Shown: positions 1-9,202, numbered from the stretch's first letter. The stretch is DNA of 60,936 bases from Acidobacteriota bacterium (GCA_011523845.1 WTFV01000027.1:4046-64981), one strand, 5' to 3'. Notes: generated by a model from the sequence alone, not told the origin. A program made the numbers and translations.

Positions 1-251
1 CCGCAGCGCGAGTGTCCCTGCGACCGGCATGGACACGGTGTCGTACGCGGGCGCTTCCGAGGCGCAGCCACGGACCGCAGCGCGAGTGTCCCTGCGACCG
101 GCATGGACACGGTGTCGTACGCGGGCGCTTCCGAGGCGCAGCCACGGACCGCAGCGCGAGTGTCCCTGCGACCGGCATGGACACGGTGTCGTACGCGGGC
201 GCTCCCGAGGCGCAGCCACGGACCGCAGCGCGAGTGTCCCTGCGACCGGCT
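1..251. repeat. 74-bp tandem repeat, three full copies plus a partial fourth
   Basis: A 74-bp unit starts at 1, 75 and 149, and a partial copy runs from 223 to about 251. The full copies are almost identical; one has gctccc where the others have gcttcc. Each unit contains inverted arms GTGTCC and GGACAC (12-17 and 31-36 in copy 1) that could form a small hairpin. Because 74 is not a multiple of three, the open frames through it are not a protein repeat. The array may continue past the left edge. It lies directly upstream of the secreted-family gene at 344, and its role is unknown. Confidence 0.93.
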
Positions 252-343
252 GCGGGTGTATCCTGCCGCGCAGTGGTCTCTCGCGACATGAAGCCGGGAT
301 CCGGCCCGCGGACCGCAATCGCCGGACCGGCAGGGAGGTTGAG

Positions 344-1402
344 ATGATCCAGCGAACCGTGAAGCTCTCGGCCGCGCTCGTGGCGGCGCTCGCACTCGTG
401 ACCCTGGCGCCGGCAACGGTTGCGGCGCAGGGCCAGTCGCCGGACGCCGACTGGACGGCGCCGCGCACCCCGTGGGGCCATCCGGACATGAACGCCATCT
501 GGAACAACGGCACTATCACGCCGCTGGAACGCCCGGAGGACCTGGCCGAGCAGGCGTTTCTCAGCCCGGAGGAAGTGGCCGAGATCGAGCAGCAGGCGCA
601 GGCCCGCGTGGACCGCGAGAACGCCCCGAGCGAGGTACGCACCGAGCCGCTGCCGGTCGGCGGCAACGTCGGGGCGTACAACAGCTACTGGACGGAACAG
701 AACACGTCGGTCGTCGGCACCAACCGCACGTCGATCATCACCGATCCGGAGAACGGCCGGCTGCCCCCGCTCACTCCCGAGGCGCTCGCCCGCATCACGT
801 CGCCGGAGTCGGTGCGCCTGGCGCAAGCGCAGAACGGCGTCGTTCCCGCCGAGGGTCCGGAGGACATGGGCCTCAGCGAACGCTGCCTCTGGTACCGCGG
901 TATCCCGTCGATCCCGACCGGCTACAACAACAACTTCCACTTCTTCCAGACACCCGACTACATCGCGATTCTGCAGGAGCACATCCACGATCTGCGGGTC
1001 ATCTACCTCGACGATCGGCCCCACCTGCCGGACGGCATCCGCCAGTTCGCCGGCAGCTCGCGCGGCCGCTGGGAAGGCGACACCCTGGTGGTCGAGACCA
1101 CCAACCTGCGCGAGCCGTTCATACGACGCTGGAGCCGCCCCGAGCACGCGCTGTCGCGCGGCAAGCTGAGCGAGTCGGCGACGGTGACCGAGCGCATCAC
1201 GCGCACCGGGCCCGACACGCTCGACTACACGTTCACCATCGACGATCCGGAGACGTGGACGAGACCGTGGTCGGGCGCCCTGCCCTACGCGCGCCAGCCC
1301 CTGCCGATGTTCGAGTTCGCGTGCCACGAGGGCAACTACGGGATGTTCAACATGTTGGCCGGGTCGCGCGCCGAGGAGGCGGCGGGCAGCGAGGGCCCGT
1401 AG
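344..1402 (+). CDS. Secreted protein of the TPWGxPDLQGxW / YACHEGNYG paralogous family (copy 1)
   Basis: This 352-aa protein starts at the ATG at 344 because GGGAGG sits about 6 bases upstream and a signal peptide follows (MIQRTVKLSAALVAALALV, cleavage near VAAQG). The open frame upstream is only repeat sequence. Family signatures visible in order are TPWGHPDMNAIW, a TSIITDPENGRLPPLTPEA block, ERCLWYRG, YNNNFHFFQTPDYIAI, RGRWEGDTLVVETTN, ITRTGPDTLDYTFTIDDPET, and a C-terminal FACHEGNYGMFN. No enzyme motif is recognised. The conserved Cys in ERC and the CHEGN motif suggest a structural or ligand-binding site. The protein is probably periplasmic or surface-exposed, and its function is unknown. 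Six further relatives lie in this window. Confidence 0.85.
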   Translation: MIQRTVKLSAALVAALALVTLAPATVAAQGQSPDADWTAPRTPWGHPDMNAIWNNGTITPLERPEDLAEQAFLSPEEVAEIEQQAQARVDRENAPSEVRTEPLPVGGNVGAYNSYWTEQNTSVVGTNRTSIITDPENGRLPPLTPEALARITSPESVRLAQAQNGVVPAEGPEDMGLSERCLWYRGIPSIPTGYNNNFHFFQTPDYIAILQEHIHDLRVIYLDDRPHLPDGIRQFAGSSRGRWEGDTLVVETTNLREPFIRRWSRPEHALSRGKLSESATVTERITRTGPDTLDYTFTIDDPETWTRPWSGALPYARQPLPMFEFACHEGNYGMFNMLAGSRAEEAAGSEGP

Positions 1403-1420
1403 CTGTGTTAGTCTGAAGAC

Positions 1421-1660
1421 ATGCCGAGTCGGGACGCGCAGTGGATCATCGGCGTCATCGTGGGCGCGGTCATCGCGTTGAGCGTCCAGATCGGCGGGGT
1501 CCGGACCGACTTGCGGGTGCAAATCGCCGCCGTTCAAGAGGATCTGCGGCGCATGGACGACCGGCTTCGGGCGGTCGAAGTCGAGTTCGGGAAGGTCGAC
1601 CAGCGGCTTGCAACGCTGGAGCGTCTGCACCTGCCGACTCCGGATCCGGCTGACGACTGA
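1421..1660 (+). CDS. Small membrane-anchored coiled-coil protein
   Basis: This 79-aa protein has one N-terminal hydrophobic segment (WIIGVIVGAVIALSVQIGG). A charged heptad-like stretch follows (VQEDLRRMDDRLRAVEVEF), typical of a short coiled coil. It begins 18 bp after the preceding stop. A TGTTAGTCT element at 1406-1414 could be an extended -10 box, and GAAG is a weak ribosome site. No family is assigned. It could organise a membrane complex or oligomerise on its own; this is inference from composition. Confidence 0.6.
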   Translation: MPSRDAQWIIGVIVGAVIALSVQIGGVRTDLRVQIAAVQEDLRRMDDRLRAVEVEFGKVDQRLATLERLHLPTPDPADD

Positions 1661-1666
1661 AGCCGC

Positions 1667-2806
1667 TCAGCCCCGCGCGGAACCGTCGAGCAGCGGCTCC
1701 AGCGGCAGCAGCTCGGCGCCGTTCCCGGTGCACACGGCGTACCGGCTCGTCTCGCTCGCGTACATCGACACACCGGCGTAGCGGCCCTGCCGGTCCAGGA
1801 CGTAGAACGTCAGGCCGAACGCGGGCAGTCCGCGGGCGTTCAGCAGCCGGGATTCGACCGTGTTGGCCTGCACGCGGCGTAAGACCTCCATGCCGGCATC
1901 CCTCGGATGCGCCCCCTCCCGCATGCGCTCGACGATGAGGAAGGACGCCAGGTTGAACAGATTGGCTTCGCCGCGCCCGGTGGAACCGGCGGCGCCGACC
2001 TCGTTGTCGACGTACAGTCCGGCGCCCAGGATCGGTGAATCGCCCACCCGGCCCGGGATCTTCCAGGCCAGCCCGCTCGTCGTCGTCACGCCGCAGATCT
2101 CTCCCGCCGCGTTGATGCCGTCGCAGTTGATGGTGCCGTACAGTTCCTCCTCGGTAAGCACGCCGTCGGCCAGCATCTCGTGGTCTACGCCGCGTGCGCG
2201 CGCCGCCGCGTCGGGATTCGCGGAGCGATCCGGATCGAGGTAGTGGCCGGGGTCCGTGCGGCGCTTCCAGTCGAGCCACATCCGGCGCGACCGGTCCGTG
2301 TTCAGGTCATCCTCGATGGCGAACCCCATCTGCCGCGCGAACCGTTGCGCACCGGAGCCGACCAGCAGGTGATGGTCGGTCAGGTCGGCAACCTTCTGCG
2401 CCACGTTGGAGGGCGTGCGCACCCCTTCGAGCGCCGCGACCCCGCCGGCCCGCCGCTTCGGGCCGTGCATGCAGCACGCATCGAGCTGCACGACGCCGTC
2501 CGCGTTGGGGCGCCCCCCGTAGCCGACGCTAGCGTCCTCCGGGTCCAGCTCGACGATGTTCACCCCGGCGATCAGCGCGTCGAGCACGTCCGTTCCCGAC
2601 GTCATCAGCCGGAACGCCGTCTCCACGCAGGTCTCGGTCCCGCCGTTCGTGTAGCGATGACCGTTCCCCGACGCGACGACCACCGGCGAAACGCTGCGCG
2701 ACGTCCGAACCGCCGGAGCCCGACCGAAGGCCGAGCCGGGCGACGCGGCGGCCAGACCGACGGTCGCTGACGTCACGAACTGGCGGCGATTGAGCTTGGG
2801 TGCCAT
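1667..2806 (-). CDS. N4-(beta-N-acetylglucosaminyl)-L-asparaginase family Ntn hydrolase
   Basis: The 379-aa product matches family T2 (glycosylasparaginase/isoaspartyl peptidase). These enzymes self-cleave before a threonine and hydrolyse asparagine-linked sugar or isoaspartyl bonds. The likely nucleophile is Thr225 in LYGTINCDG, followed by GEICGVTTTSGLAWKIPGR and GDSPILGAGLYVDNEVGAA, which match the conserved substrate pocket region. The N-terminus NRRQFVTSATVGLAAA looks like a twin-arginine signal, so export in folded form is likely. The ATG at 2806 has GAGGAG upstream. It is transcribed divergently from the ankyrin gene. Motif fit is strong; exact substrate is not predictable. Confidence 0.88.
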   Translation of the reverse strand: MAPKLNRRQFVTSATVGLAAASPGSAFGRAPAVRTSRSVSPVVVASGNGHRYTNGGTETCVETAFRLMTSGTDVLDALIAGVNIVELDPEDASVGYGGRPNADGVVQLDACCMHGPKRRAGGVAALEGVRTPSNVAQKVADLTDHHLLVGSGAQRFARQMGFAIEDDLNTDRSRRMWLDWKRRTDPGHYLDPDRSANPDAAARARGVDHEMLADGVLTEEELYGTINCDGINAAGEICGVTTTSGLAWKIPGRVGDSPILGAGLYVDNEVGAAGSTGRGEANLFNLASFLIVERMREGAHPRDAGMEVLRRVQANTVESRLLNARGLPAFGLTFYVLDRQGRYAGVSMYASETSRYAVCTGNGAELLPLEPLLDGSARG

Positions 2807-2862
2807 CTGGAGTGCTCCTCTCGCGGAAATCGAACGGGGCGATGAGTCGACGGAAGACGGTC

Positions 2863-2959
2863 GAAATAGTGTGTGGCTCGCGGCCCGCGCGCGCCGCGGT
2901 AGTGGTCGACGACGGCTGCGTGCTCGACGCGCAGAAATAGTGTTTGGCTCGCGGCCCGC
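2863..2959. repeat. Two copies of a 26-bp direct repeat, 71 bp apart
   Basis: GAAATAGTGTGTGGCTCGCG followed by GCCCGC occurs at 2863-2888 and again, with one mismatch, at 2934-2959. Both lie in the divergent intergenic region between the asparaginase-like gene and the ankyrin gene. The second copy contains the -35-like hexamer of the predicted ankyrin promoter. They may be regulator sites or the relic of a local duplication. Confidence 0.8.
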
Positions 2960-2972
2960 ACGACGCTATCAT
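2944..2972 (+). promoter_or_regulatory. Predicted promoter of the ankyrin/DUF1592/DUF1552 operon
   Basis: TTGGCT (2944-2949) and TATCAT (2967-2972) are separated by exactly 17 bases. Only five bases lie between the -10 box and the ATG at 2978, so transcription would start at or next to the start codon and give a leaderless mRNA. No Shine-Dalgarno sequence is present, which agrees with that reading. Confidence 0.5.
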
Positions 2973-2977
2973 GACGG

Positions 2978-4426
2978 ATGCTCGTGACAATCAGGCAGCA
3001 GTGCGTCCGGCTCGTGGTCGCGACGGTGGTGTGCGCCACGTGGTTCGCTGGCCAAGCCGCCGGCAATTCCGACCGCCAGCTCGCTGACGCGGCCAAGGGC
3101 CGGGACTGGGCCACGGTCGGCATCCTCCTGGATCGCGGCGTCGACGTCAACGCCCCGCAGGGCGACGGCGCGACGGCGCTGCACTGGGCGGCCCACTGGA
3201 ACGATCTCGACGCCGTGGACCGGCTGATCGACGCGGGCGCCAACGTCGACGCGGCCAACGAGCTCGGCGCCACCCCGCTGTGGGTCGCCTGCGCGAGCCG
3301 CAACACCGAGGTGGTGGGGCGGTTGCTGGCCGCCGGCGCGGACGCTGACATCGGACTGCTCGTGGGCGAGACGGTTCTCATGCGCTGCACGGCGACGGGC
3401 GATCCCGTTGCGGTGCAGGCGCTGATCGAGCACGGCGCCGAGATCGACGCCACCGAGCCGGAGAACGGCCAGACCGCCCTGATGTGGGCGCCGGCCCACC
3501 TGCAGCCGGAAGTCACGCGCGTGCTCCTGGACCACGGCGCGGCGGTCGACGCGCGCACCATCACAAGGCGGCAGTTCCGCGGCACGGGTCTGCGCAGCAC
3601 GACCAGCCCGGCCGGCGCCACCTATTTCGACGCCGGGGGCTTCACCCCGCTCCTGTTCGCCGCCCGTCACGGCGACGTCGCCTCCGCCCGGCATCTGCTC
3701 AACGCGGGCGCCGACGTCGACGAGACCGGCGCGGACGGCAACAGCGCGCTGGTGCTGGCGGCCATGAGCGGTCATCCGCGGCTGGCGGAGTTCCTGCTCG
3801 CCCGCGGCGCGAATCCCAACGCGAACGGGGCCGGCTACACCGCGCTGCACGCCGCGATTCTGCGCCCCGACAGTTCGCTGGTGAGAATGCTGCTGGCCCG
3901 GGGCGCGGATCCGAACGCCCGCCTCACCCGCAGCACGCCGGTGCCGCGCTGGACCTACGAGTTCGTCTTCACGCTCCGGGAGAAGGGCGCCACCCCGTTC
4001 CTGCTCGCGACCAAGTACCTGGAGCCGGAGCTCGCCCGGATTCTCGGCGCGGCCGGCGCCGACCCGCTCGCGCGTACCGACGACGGCACGACGGCGCTGA
4101 TGGCCGCGGTCGGCCATGGATTTAGCCGCAGCACGACGCGCCGCAGCCGGCTGATCGCCCCGGAGCTGGTCAGCGCGCAGTGGAGCGACGAAGAACGCGT
4201 TCTGGAGACCGTCAAGGCCGCGGTCGACGCGGGGGCCGACGCGACCCTGCACGAGACGATCCGCGCGGGCGAGACCGCGCTGCATGCGGCGGCGCGGTAC
4301 GGATTCACGAGCGTGATCGACTTCCTGGTCGGCATCGGGGCCGATCTGGACGGAGCGGCCGAGGACGGAACGACCCCGCGCGATCTGCTGGAGCTCCATC
4401 TCCAGCGCATGGCGAACCGGAACTGA
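2978..4426 (+). CDS. Secreted ankyrin-repeat protein
   Basis: The 482-aa protein has an N-terminal hydrophobic signal (residues 6-27) and then about ten ankyrin repeats. Clear repeat cores include GATALHWAAHWNDLDAVDRL, GATPLWVACASRNTEVVGRL, GFTPLLFAARHGDVASARHL, GYTALHAAI, GTTALMAAVGHGF and GETALHAAARYGF. Such repeats bind proteins; no catalytic domain is seen. It is the first gene of a three-gene operon with the DUF1592 and DUF1552 proteins. That gene order recurs in acidobacteria as far as I recall, so a role at the cell surface with those two is plausible but unproven. Confidence 0.9.
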   Translation: MLVTIRQQCVRLVVATVVCATWFAGQAAGNSDRQLADAAKGRDWATVGILLDRGVDVNAPQGDGATALHWAAHWNDLDAVDRLIDAGANVDAANELGATPLWVACASRNTEVVGRLLAAGADADIGLLVGETVLMRCTATGDPVAVQALIEHGAEIDATEPENGQTALMWAPAHLQPEVTRVLLDHGAAVDARTITRRQFRGTGLRSTTSPAGATYFDAGGFTPLLFAARHGDVASARHLLNAGADVDETGADGNSALVLAAMSGHPRLAEFLLARGANPNANGAGYTALHAAILRPDSSLVRMLLARGADPNARLTRSTPVPRWTYEFVFTLREKGATPFLLATKYLEPELARILGAAGADPLARTDDGTTALMAAVGHGFSRSTTRRSRLIAPELVSAQWSDEERVLETVKAAVDAGADATLHETIRAGETALHAAARYGFTSVIDFLVGIGADLDGAAEDGTTPRDLLELHLQRMANRN

Positions 4427-4498
4427 CGCGAATAGCCGGAGCAGACACGGGCCCGGAAAACGGAAACCGAGCCGCGGGCTCTTCACGGAGGCGCAACG

Positions 4499-6988
4499 AT
4501 GGCACGCTGGACATTCGCAGTCGTAGGGCTGGCGGCCCTGATCGGCGCGGCGCAGCTCGACCTGCGCGCGGAGCCCCGACCCGCCGCGCAGCACGAAGCC
4601 GCAGCCGAGACCGGCGCCGCCGAGGCGCGGGCACTGCTCAACCGGTACTGCGTGGCCTGCCACAACCGGCGCACGCTGACCGCCGGGCTGGCCCTCGACA
4701 CGATGGACGTCGCGAAGTTGGAGACGAATGCGGCCACCTGGGAGCACGTGATCCGCCGGCTGCGCGCCAACGCGATGCCGCCGGCCGGCCGGCCGCGACC
4801 GACCGCCGCCGCGACCCACGAGTTCATCGAGTGGCTGGAGGCCGGGCTCGACCGGGCGGGGCTGGAGAACCCCGATCCCGGGCGGCCCGCCGTGCACCGC
4901 CTCAACCGGGCCGAGTACGCCAACGCCATCCGCGACATCTTCGGCCTCGAGATCGACGTCAACGCCCTGCTGCCGGCCGACGACGAACAGGAAGGGTTCG
5001 ACAACATCGCCGACGTGCTGTCCGTCTCGCCGACCCTGATCGAGCGCTACCTCGCGGCGGCACGCCGCATCAGCCAGCTCGTCGTGGGCGATACGAGCCT
5101 GCGCGCGATGGCCGAGGTCTATCCGATCCACGGCGCAGTGGACCAGGACGGCCCCGTCAGCGACGAACTGCCGTTCGGGTCGCGCGGCGGCGTCGCGATC
5201 GAGCATCACTTCCCGGTGGACGGCGAGTACATCATCCGCCTCAGCCTGCGGAAGCAGGAGTACGGCTACGTGCGGGGCCTCGGCCGTTCGCACGAGCTCG
5301 ACGTGCGCCTGGACGGCGAGCGCGTCGGCGGCTTCACGGTGGGCCGCGACTGGGAGCACGGCCAGCGCCCGCCGATGGGCTACGCCGGCAAGTTCGAGAG
5401 CATCTACGACTCGAGCTCCTTCCCGGAATGGGAGCTGTACTCGCTGCACGCCGACGAGGGGCTGGAGGTCCGCACGCCGGTCTCCGCCGGACGGCACATG
5501 GTGGGCCTCTCGTTCCACCGGCGCCCGGCCCTGGCGGAAGGAATCCTGCCGCTGCCGCTCGACCGCTCGACGTACTCCTTCGGACAGAACGAGTTCCAGG
5601 AGGGCAACCCGGGTGTCTCCGAGGTGCAGATCATCGGGCCGTACAACCCGACCGGCGCCGCCGAGCTGCCGAGCCGGGATCGGCTGTTCGTTTGCGAACC
5701 GACCGGCGGCGCGGCGGGTGAGGAAGCCTGCGCGCGCACCATCCTCTTGCACCTGGCGCGGCAGGCCTACCGCCGGCCGGCCACCGGGGCGGACGTCGAG
5801 ACGCTGCTCCCGTTCTACCGCGACGGCCGCGCGGAGGGCAGCTTCGACGCGGGCATCCAGGCCGCGGTCGAACGGCTCCTGGTGGACCCGGAGTTCCTGT
5901 TCCGCATCGAGACCGACCCGGCGGAAGTCCCGGCCGGCACGCCGTACCGCATCGGCGACCTGGAGCTGGCCTCGCGCCTGTCCTTCTTCCTGTGGAGCAG
6001 CATCCCCGACGACGAGCTGATCGACGTCGCGGCCGCGGGCCGGCTGAGCGAGCCGGCGGAGCTCGACCGGCAGATCGAGCGGATGCTGGCCGATCCACGG
6101 GCGGCGGCGCTGGTCGAGAACTTCGCGGGCCAGTGGCTGCAGCTCCGCAAGCTGCGCAACGCGACGCCGGACACGGCCACCTACACCGCGTTCGACGAGA
6201 ACCTGCGCGAGGCGATGTGGCAGGAGACGCAGCTCTTCCTGGAGCACGAGCTGCGGGAGGACCGGCCGGTGGTCAACGCCCTGCGCGCCGACTACACCTT
6301 CGTCAACGAGCGTCTGGCCCGTCACTACGGCATCCCCGACGTGCACGGCGTGCACTTCCGGCGGGTGCATTACCCCGACGCCTCCCGCGGCGGGCTGCTG
6401 GGTCACGCGAGCCTCCTGACGATCACGTCGTACGCCAACCGCACGTCGCCGGTGGTGCGCGGCGTCTGGCTGCTGGAGAACGTCCTCGGCACGCCGCCTT
6501 CGCCGGCGCCGCCGAACGTGCCGAGCCTGCCGAGCGCCAGCGAGGGCGGCACGCCCCGCTCGGTCCGCGAGCGGCTGGAGCAGCACCGCAACAACCCCGT
6601 CTGCGCGAGTTGCCACAACACCATCGACCCGCTCGGCTTCGCGCTCGAGGAGTTCGACGCGATCGGCCGTTTCCGCGCCACCAACGGCGGCGGCACGCCG
6701 TTCGACACGGGGATCCCGATCAACGCGTCGGGCACCCTGATCGACGGCACCGAACTGCACGGACTGGCCGGGCTCCGGAACGTCATCCTGGAGCGCGAGG
6801 ACCAGTTCGTCGAAACGGTTACCGAGAAGCTGCTGATGTACGCCCTCGGGCGCACCCTCGAGCACTACGACATGCCGGTCGTCCGGCAGATCAGCCGGCA
6901 GACGGCTCCCAGCGAACTCACCTGGTCGGCCCTCGTATCGTCCGTCGTCAAGAGCACACCGTTCCTCATGCGGAGGTCAGAGTCATGA
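4499..6988 (+). CDS. DUF1587/DUF1592/DUF1588/DUF1585 multidomain protein with cytochrome-c-like motifs
   Basis: The 829-aa protein starts at the ATG at 4499 with GGAGG upstream, followed by a signal-like segment. A CVACH motif at residues 51-55 matches the planctomycete-type cytochrome c domain. HRLNRAEYANAIRDIFGL marks DUF1587. The long middle covers DUF1595/DUF1592 (LASRLSFFLWSSIPDDELID). NPVCASCHNTIDPLGFALE near residue 702 marks DUF1588, and DUF1585 is C-terminal (FVETVTEKLLMYALGR). The two CxxCH motifs could hold haem. These proteins are abundant in Planctomycetes and Acidobacteria and are of unknown biochemical function, perhaps in periplasmic electron transfer or polymer breakdown. The stop overlaps the next start by four bases (ATGA). 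Confidence 0.93.
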   Translation: MARWTFAVVGLAALIGAAQLDLRAEPRPAAQHEAAAETGAAEARALLNRYCVACHNRRTLTAGLALDTMDVAKLETNAATWEHVIRRLRANAMPPAGRPRPTAAATHEFIEWLEAGLDRAGLENPDPGRPAVHRLNRAEYANAIRDIFGLEIDVNALLPADDEQEGFDNIADVLSVSPTLIERYLAAARRISQLVVGDTSLRAMAEVYPIHGAVDQDGPVSDELPFGSRGGVAIEHHFPVDGEYIIRLSLRKQEYGYVRGLGRSHELDVRLDGERVGGFTVGRDWEHGQRPPMGYAGKFESIYDSSSFPEWELYSLHADEGLEVRTPVSAGRHMVGLSFHRRPALAEGILPLPLDRSTYSFGQNEFQEGNPGVSEVQIIGPYNPTGAAELPSRDRLFVCEPTGGAAGEEACARTILLHLARQAYRRPATGADVETLLPFYRDGRAEGSFDAGIQAAVERLLVDPEFLFRIETDPAEVPAGTPYRIGDLELASRLSFFLWSSIPDDELIDVAAAGRLSEPAELDRQIERMLADPRAAALVENFAGQWLQLRKLRNATPDTATYTAFDENLREAMWQETQLFLEHELREDRPVVNALRADYTFVNERLARHYGIPDVHGVHFRRVHYPDASRGGLLGHASLLTITSYANRTSPVVRGVWLLENVLGTPPSPAPPNVPSLPSASEGGTPRSVRERLEQHRNNPVCASCHNTIDPLGFALEEFDAIGRFRATNGGGTPFDTGIPINASGTLIDGTELHGLAGLRNVILEREDQFVETVTEKLLMYALGRTLEHYDMPVVRQISRQTAPSELTWSALVSSVVKSTPFLMRRSES

Positions 6989-8367
6989 TCATTGTGAAGA
7001 AGGCCGTTCCCCGCCGGACCGTGCTGCGCGGCATCGGCGCCTCGCTGGCGTTGCCGCTCCTCGACGGCATGGTGCCGGCGCTCACGGCGCTGTCGAAGAC
7101 CGCGGCCAGGCCGATCGCCCGTTTCGGGACGGTGTACGTGCCCAACGGCATCATCATGGCCGGGTGGACGCCCGAGACGGAGGGAACCGGCTTCGAGTTC
7201 ACGCCGACCCTGAAGCCGCTCGCGGCGCACCGGGATCGCCTGCTGGTGCTCAGTGGCCTCGACAACACCGGGGCCATGTCGCGCACCGGCAACTCCGGCG
7301 CCCACGCCAAGCCGGCCGGGGCGTTCATGACCGGGGTGGAGCCCCTGCGGACCACCAGCAGCGCCAGCCTGCAGCTCGGCACCTCGATGGACCAGATCCT
7401 GGCCCAGACCATCGGCCAGGAGACGCCGCTGCCGTCGCTCGAGCTCGGCCTCGAGGGCACCGACACCGTCAACGGGGTCGGCACCTGCGACGTCGGCTTC
7501 AGTTGCGCCTACCAGAACCGGCTGGCCTGGAGCAGCCCCACGACGCCCCTGCCGATCGAGGCGAACCCGCGCGTGGTCTTCGAGCGGCTGTTCGGCAGCG
7601 TCGAGAGCACCGATCCGGCGGTGCGGAAGTCCCGCCTGCGCCGGCAGGGCAGCATCATCGACTCGGTGCTCGACAAGGTGCATTCCCTGGAAGGGGATCT
7701 CGCGCACCGCGACCGCCTGAAGCTCGGCGAGTACGTCGACTCGGTGCGCGAGATCGAGCGGCGCATCCAGAACGCCGAAGCGCGCGGGCGCGAGCTGCCG
7801 CTGGTCGACTCGCCGGCCGGCATCCCGGTCAGCTACGACGAGCACGCGCGGCTGATGTTCGACATGCAGACGCTGGCGCTGCAGACCGACACCACCCGCA
7901 TCATCACCTTCCAGATCGGCCGCGAGCAGAGCGGCGCGACCTATCCGCAGATCGGCGTCTCCGACTCGCACCACCCCATCTCGCACCACGGGGGAGACGA
8001 GAACAAGATCGCCGCCCTGCGGAAGATCAACGCGTACCACACGTCGCTGTTCAACTACTACCTGGACCGGCTCGCGGAGACGCCGGACGGCGACGGCACG
8101 CTGCTGGACAACGTCGTCATTCTGTACGGCAGCGCCATCAGCGAAGGCAACCGGCACGACATCCGCAACCTGCCGCTCCTGCTGGCGGGCGGCGGCGCCG
8201 GCCGCATCCGGGGCGGACGCCACGTGCAGTACGCGGACGGAACGCAGCGGCTGACCAACCTGCACCTGACGCTGCTGAACTCGCTGGGCGTGCCGACGGA
8301 GCAGTTCGGCGACAGCACCGGCGAGCGGCTCGAGGAGCTGTCGGGGGTGGCGACCGCCACGAACTGA
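6985..8367 (+). CDS. DUF1552 domain protein
   Basis: The 460-aa product starts at the ATG at 6985, overlapping the previous stop. The N-terminus PRRTVLRGIGASLALPLLDG looks like a twin-arginine export signal. The body shows DUF1552 features such as ARFGTVYVPNGIIMAGWTP, FMTGVEP, QTDTTRIITFQIGREQSG and a late HHPISHHGGDENKIAAL. The fold is thought to be related to DUF1501/sulfatase-like proteins, but no activity is established. Strict pairing with DUF1592 suggests the two act together in the periplasm. Confidence 0.92.
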   Translation: MIIVKKAVPRRTVLRGIGASLALPLLDGMVPALTALSKTAARPIARFGTVYVPNGIIMAGWTPETEGTGFEFTPTLKPLAAHRDRLLVLSGLDNTGAMSRTGNSGAHAKPAGAFMTGVEPLRTTSSASLQLGTSMDQILAQTIGQETPLPSLELGLEGTDTVNGVGTCDVGFSCAYQNRLAWSSPTTPLPIEANPRVVFERLFGSVESTDPAVRKSRLRRQGSIIDSVLDKVHSLEGDLAHRDRLKLGEYVDSVREIERRIQNAEARGRELPLVDSPAGIPVSYDEHARLMFDMQTLALQTDTTRIITFQIGREQSGATYPQIGVSDSHHPISHHGGDENKIAALRKINAYHTSLFNYYLDRLAETPDGDGTLLDNVVILYGSAISEGNRHDIRNLPLLLAGGGAGRIRGGRHVQYADGTQRLTNLHLTLLNSLGVPTEQFGDSTGERLEELSGVATATN

Positions 8368-8445
8368 GTCGGGCACCGCGGAAACCGTGCCGGCCGGCGC
8401 CCGTCGCCGGCCGCGCGAGCGGCGCCAGCGGGCTATCGAAGATTC

Positions 8446-8484
8446 GAAGGGGCGGCAGATCACAGGTTGGTCAGCCGCCCCTTC
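8446..8484 (+). terminator. Rho-independent-like terminator downstream of the DUF1552 gene
   Basis: GAAGGGGCGGC (8446-8456) pairs perfectly with GCCGCCCCTTC (8474-8484) across a 17-base loop, followed by a modest T-rich run. It probably ends the ankyrin/DUF1592/DUF1552 transcript. Apart from this hairpin and a TACACT box near 8700, I see no gene in 8368-8716. Confidence 0.65.
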
Positions 8485-8716
8485 TTCGTTCGGGACGCAG
8501 GCGAACCATTGTCACCTGCGAAACTGCATCCACCGTGCCCGAACTGGAGCGTGAAGTGCGCCTCGTTTCCGGTGCGCCCGGTCGTGCTCGCGCGTTGTTC
8601 GGTAGCAAGACCTTCAGCCGGGCGGGTAACGCCACCGCGTCGAGCCGGGTGCGGACGCCAACGCCCGCCCACCTCGCGATCACGACACAATTTCCGTGTT
8701 ACACTGTCCTTGCGCC

Positions 8717-8965
8717 ATGAAGAACATCACCATCACGCTGCCGGAAGAGCTCGCCCTGTGGCTGCGGGTCCGGGCCGCGCAGAACGAGCGCAGCGTGTCT
8801 CGATGGATCGCCGAGTTGCTCGAAGGCATGCGGCGGCAGGAAGACGAGTACGAAGTCGCCATGAAGCAGGCCCTGTCCATCGAGCCCGAGAGACTCAACG
8901 AGAGCGGGGAACCCTATCCGTCGCGTGATTCCCTCTACGATCGGCCGGGGCCCGGTCCGCGGTAG
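8717..8965 (+). CDS. Ribbon-helix-helix (CopG-like) antitoxin candidate
   Basis: The 82-aa protein begins MKNITITLPEELALWLRVRA, the beta-strand/helix pattern of ribbon-helix-helix DNA-binding proteins, and continues with NERSVSRWIAELLEGMRR. Antitoxins of this type bind their own promoter and neutralise a partner ribonuclease through a disordered C-terminus (here residues 55-82, rich in E, P and R). The likely partner is the PIN protein at 9203. The 237-bp gap is unusually wide for a VapBC-type pair. TACACT at 8700-8705 is a possible -10 box. Confidence 0.75.
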   Translation: MKNITITLPEELALWLRVRAAQNERSVSRWIAELLEGMRRQEDEYEVAMKQALSIEPERLNESGEPYPSRDSLYDRPGPGPR

Positions 8966-9202
8966 ACATCGGCCTGCAATGGCGAGCGCGCCCCTTGAGA
9001 TGCTGCCGGAAATCACCTTGCCACCTCGTGGGCGTGACCCATGAGCGAAGTGGCGCCGCGCCTTGCCGAAGTCGGCAGATTCACATCGATCACTGTCCTT
9101 GCGGGCGGTTTGGAGAGTCTCGCTGGCGCGAAACTTCTGCGGCGCAAGCTCCTCGGAAAGGCGCGGCGCTTTGGAAGCAGGATGCAGCGGAAAGGAATCT
9201 GC

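Noticed and set aside
1..251. CRISPR array
   Set aside because: The 74-bp units are contiguous and identical with no unique spacers, and there are no cas genes.
29..343. N-terminal extension of the first secreted protein through the tandem repeat
   Set aside because: The extension is repeat sequence; a ribosome site and signal peptide support the ATG at 344.
2969..6865. A 1298-codon open frame on the minus strand
   Set aside because: It runs antisense to the ankyrin and DUF1592 genes, has skewed Arg/Val/Gln composition and no recognisable domain; it is a GC-rich shadow.
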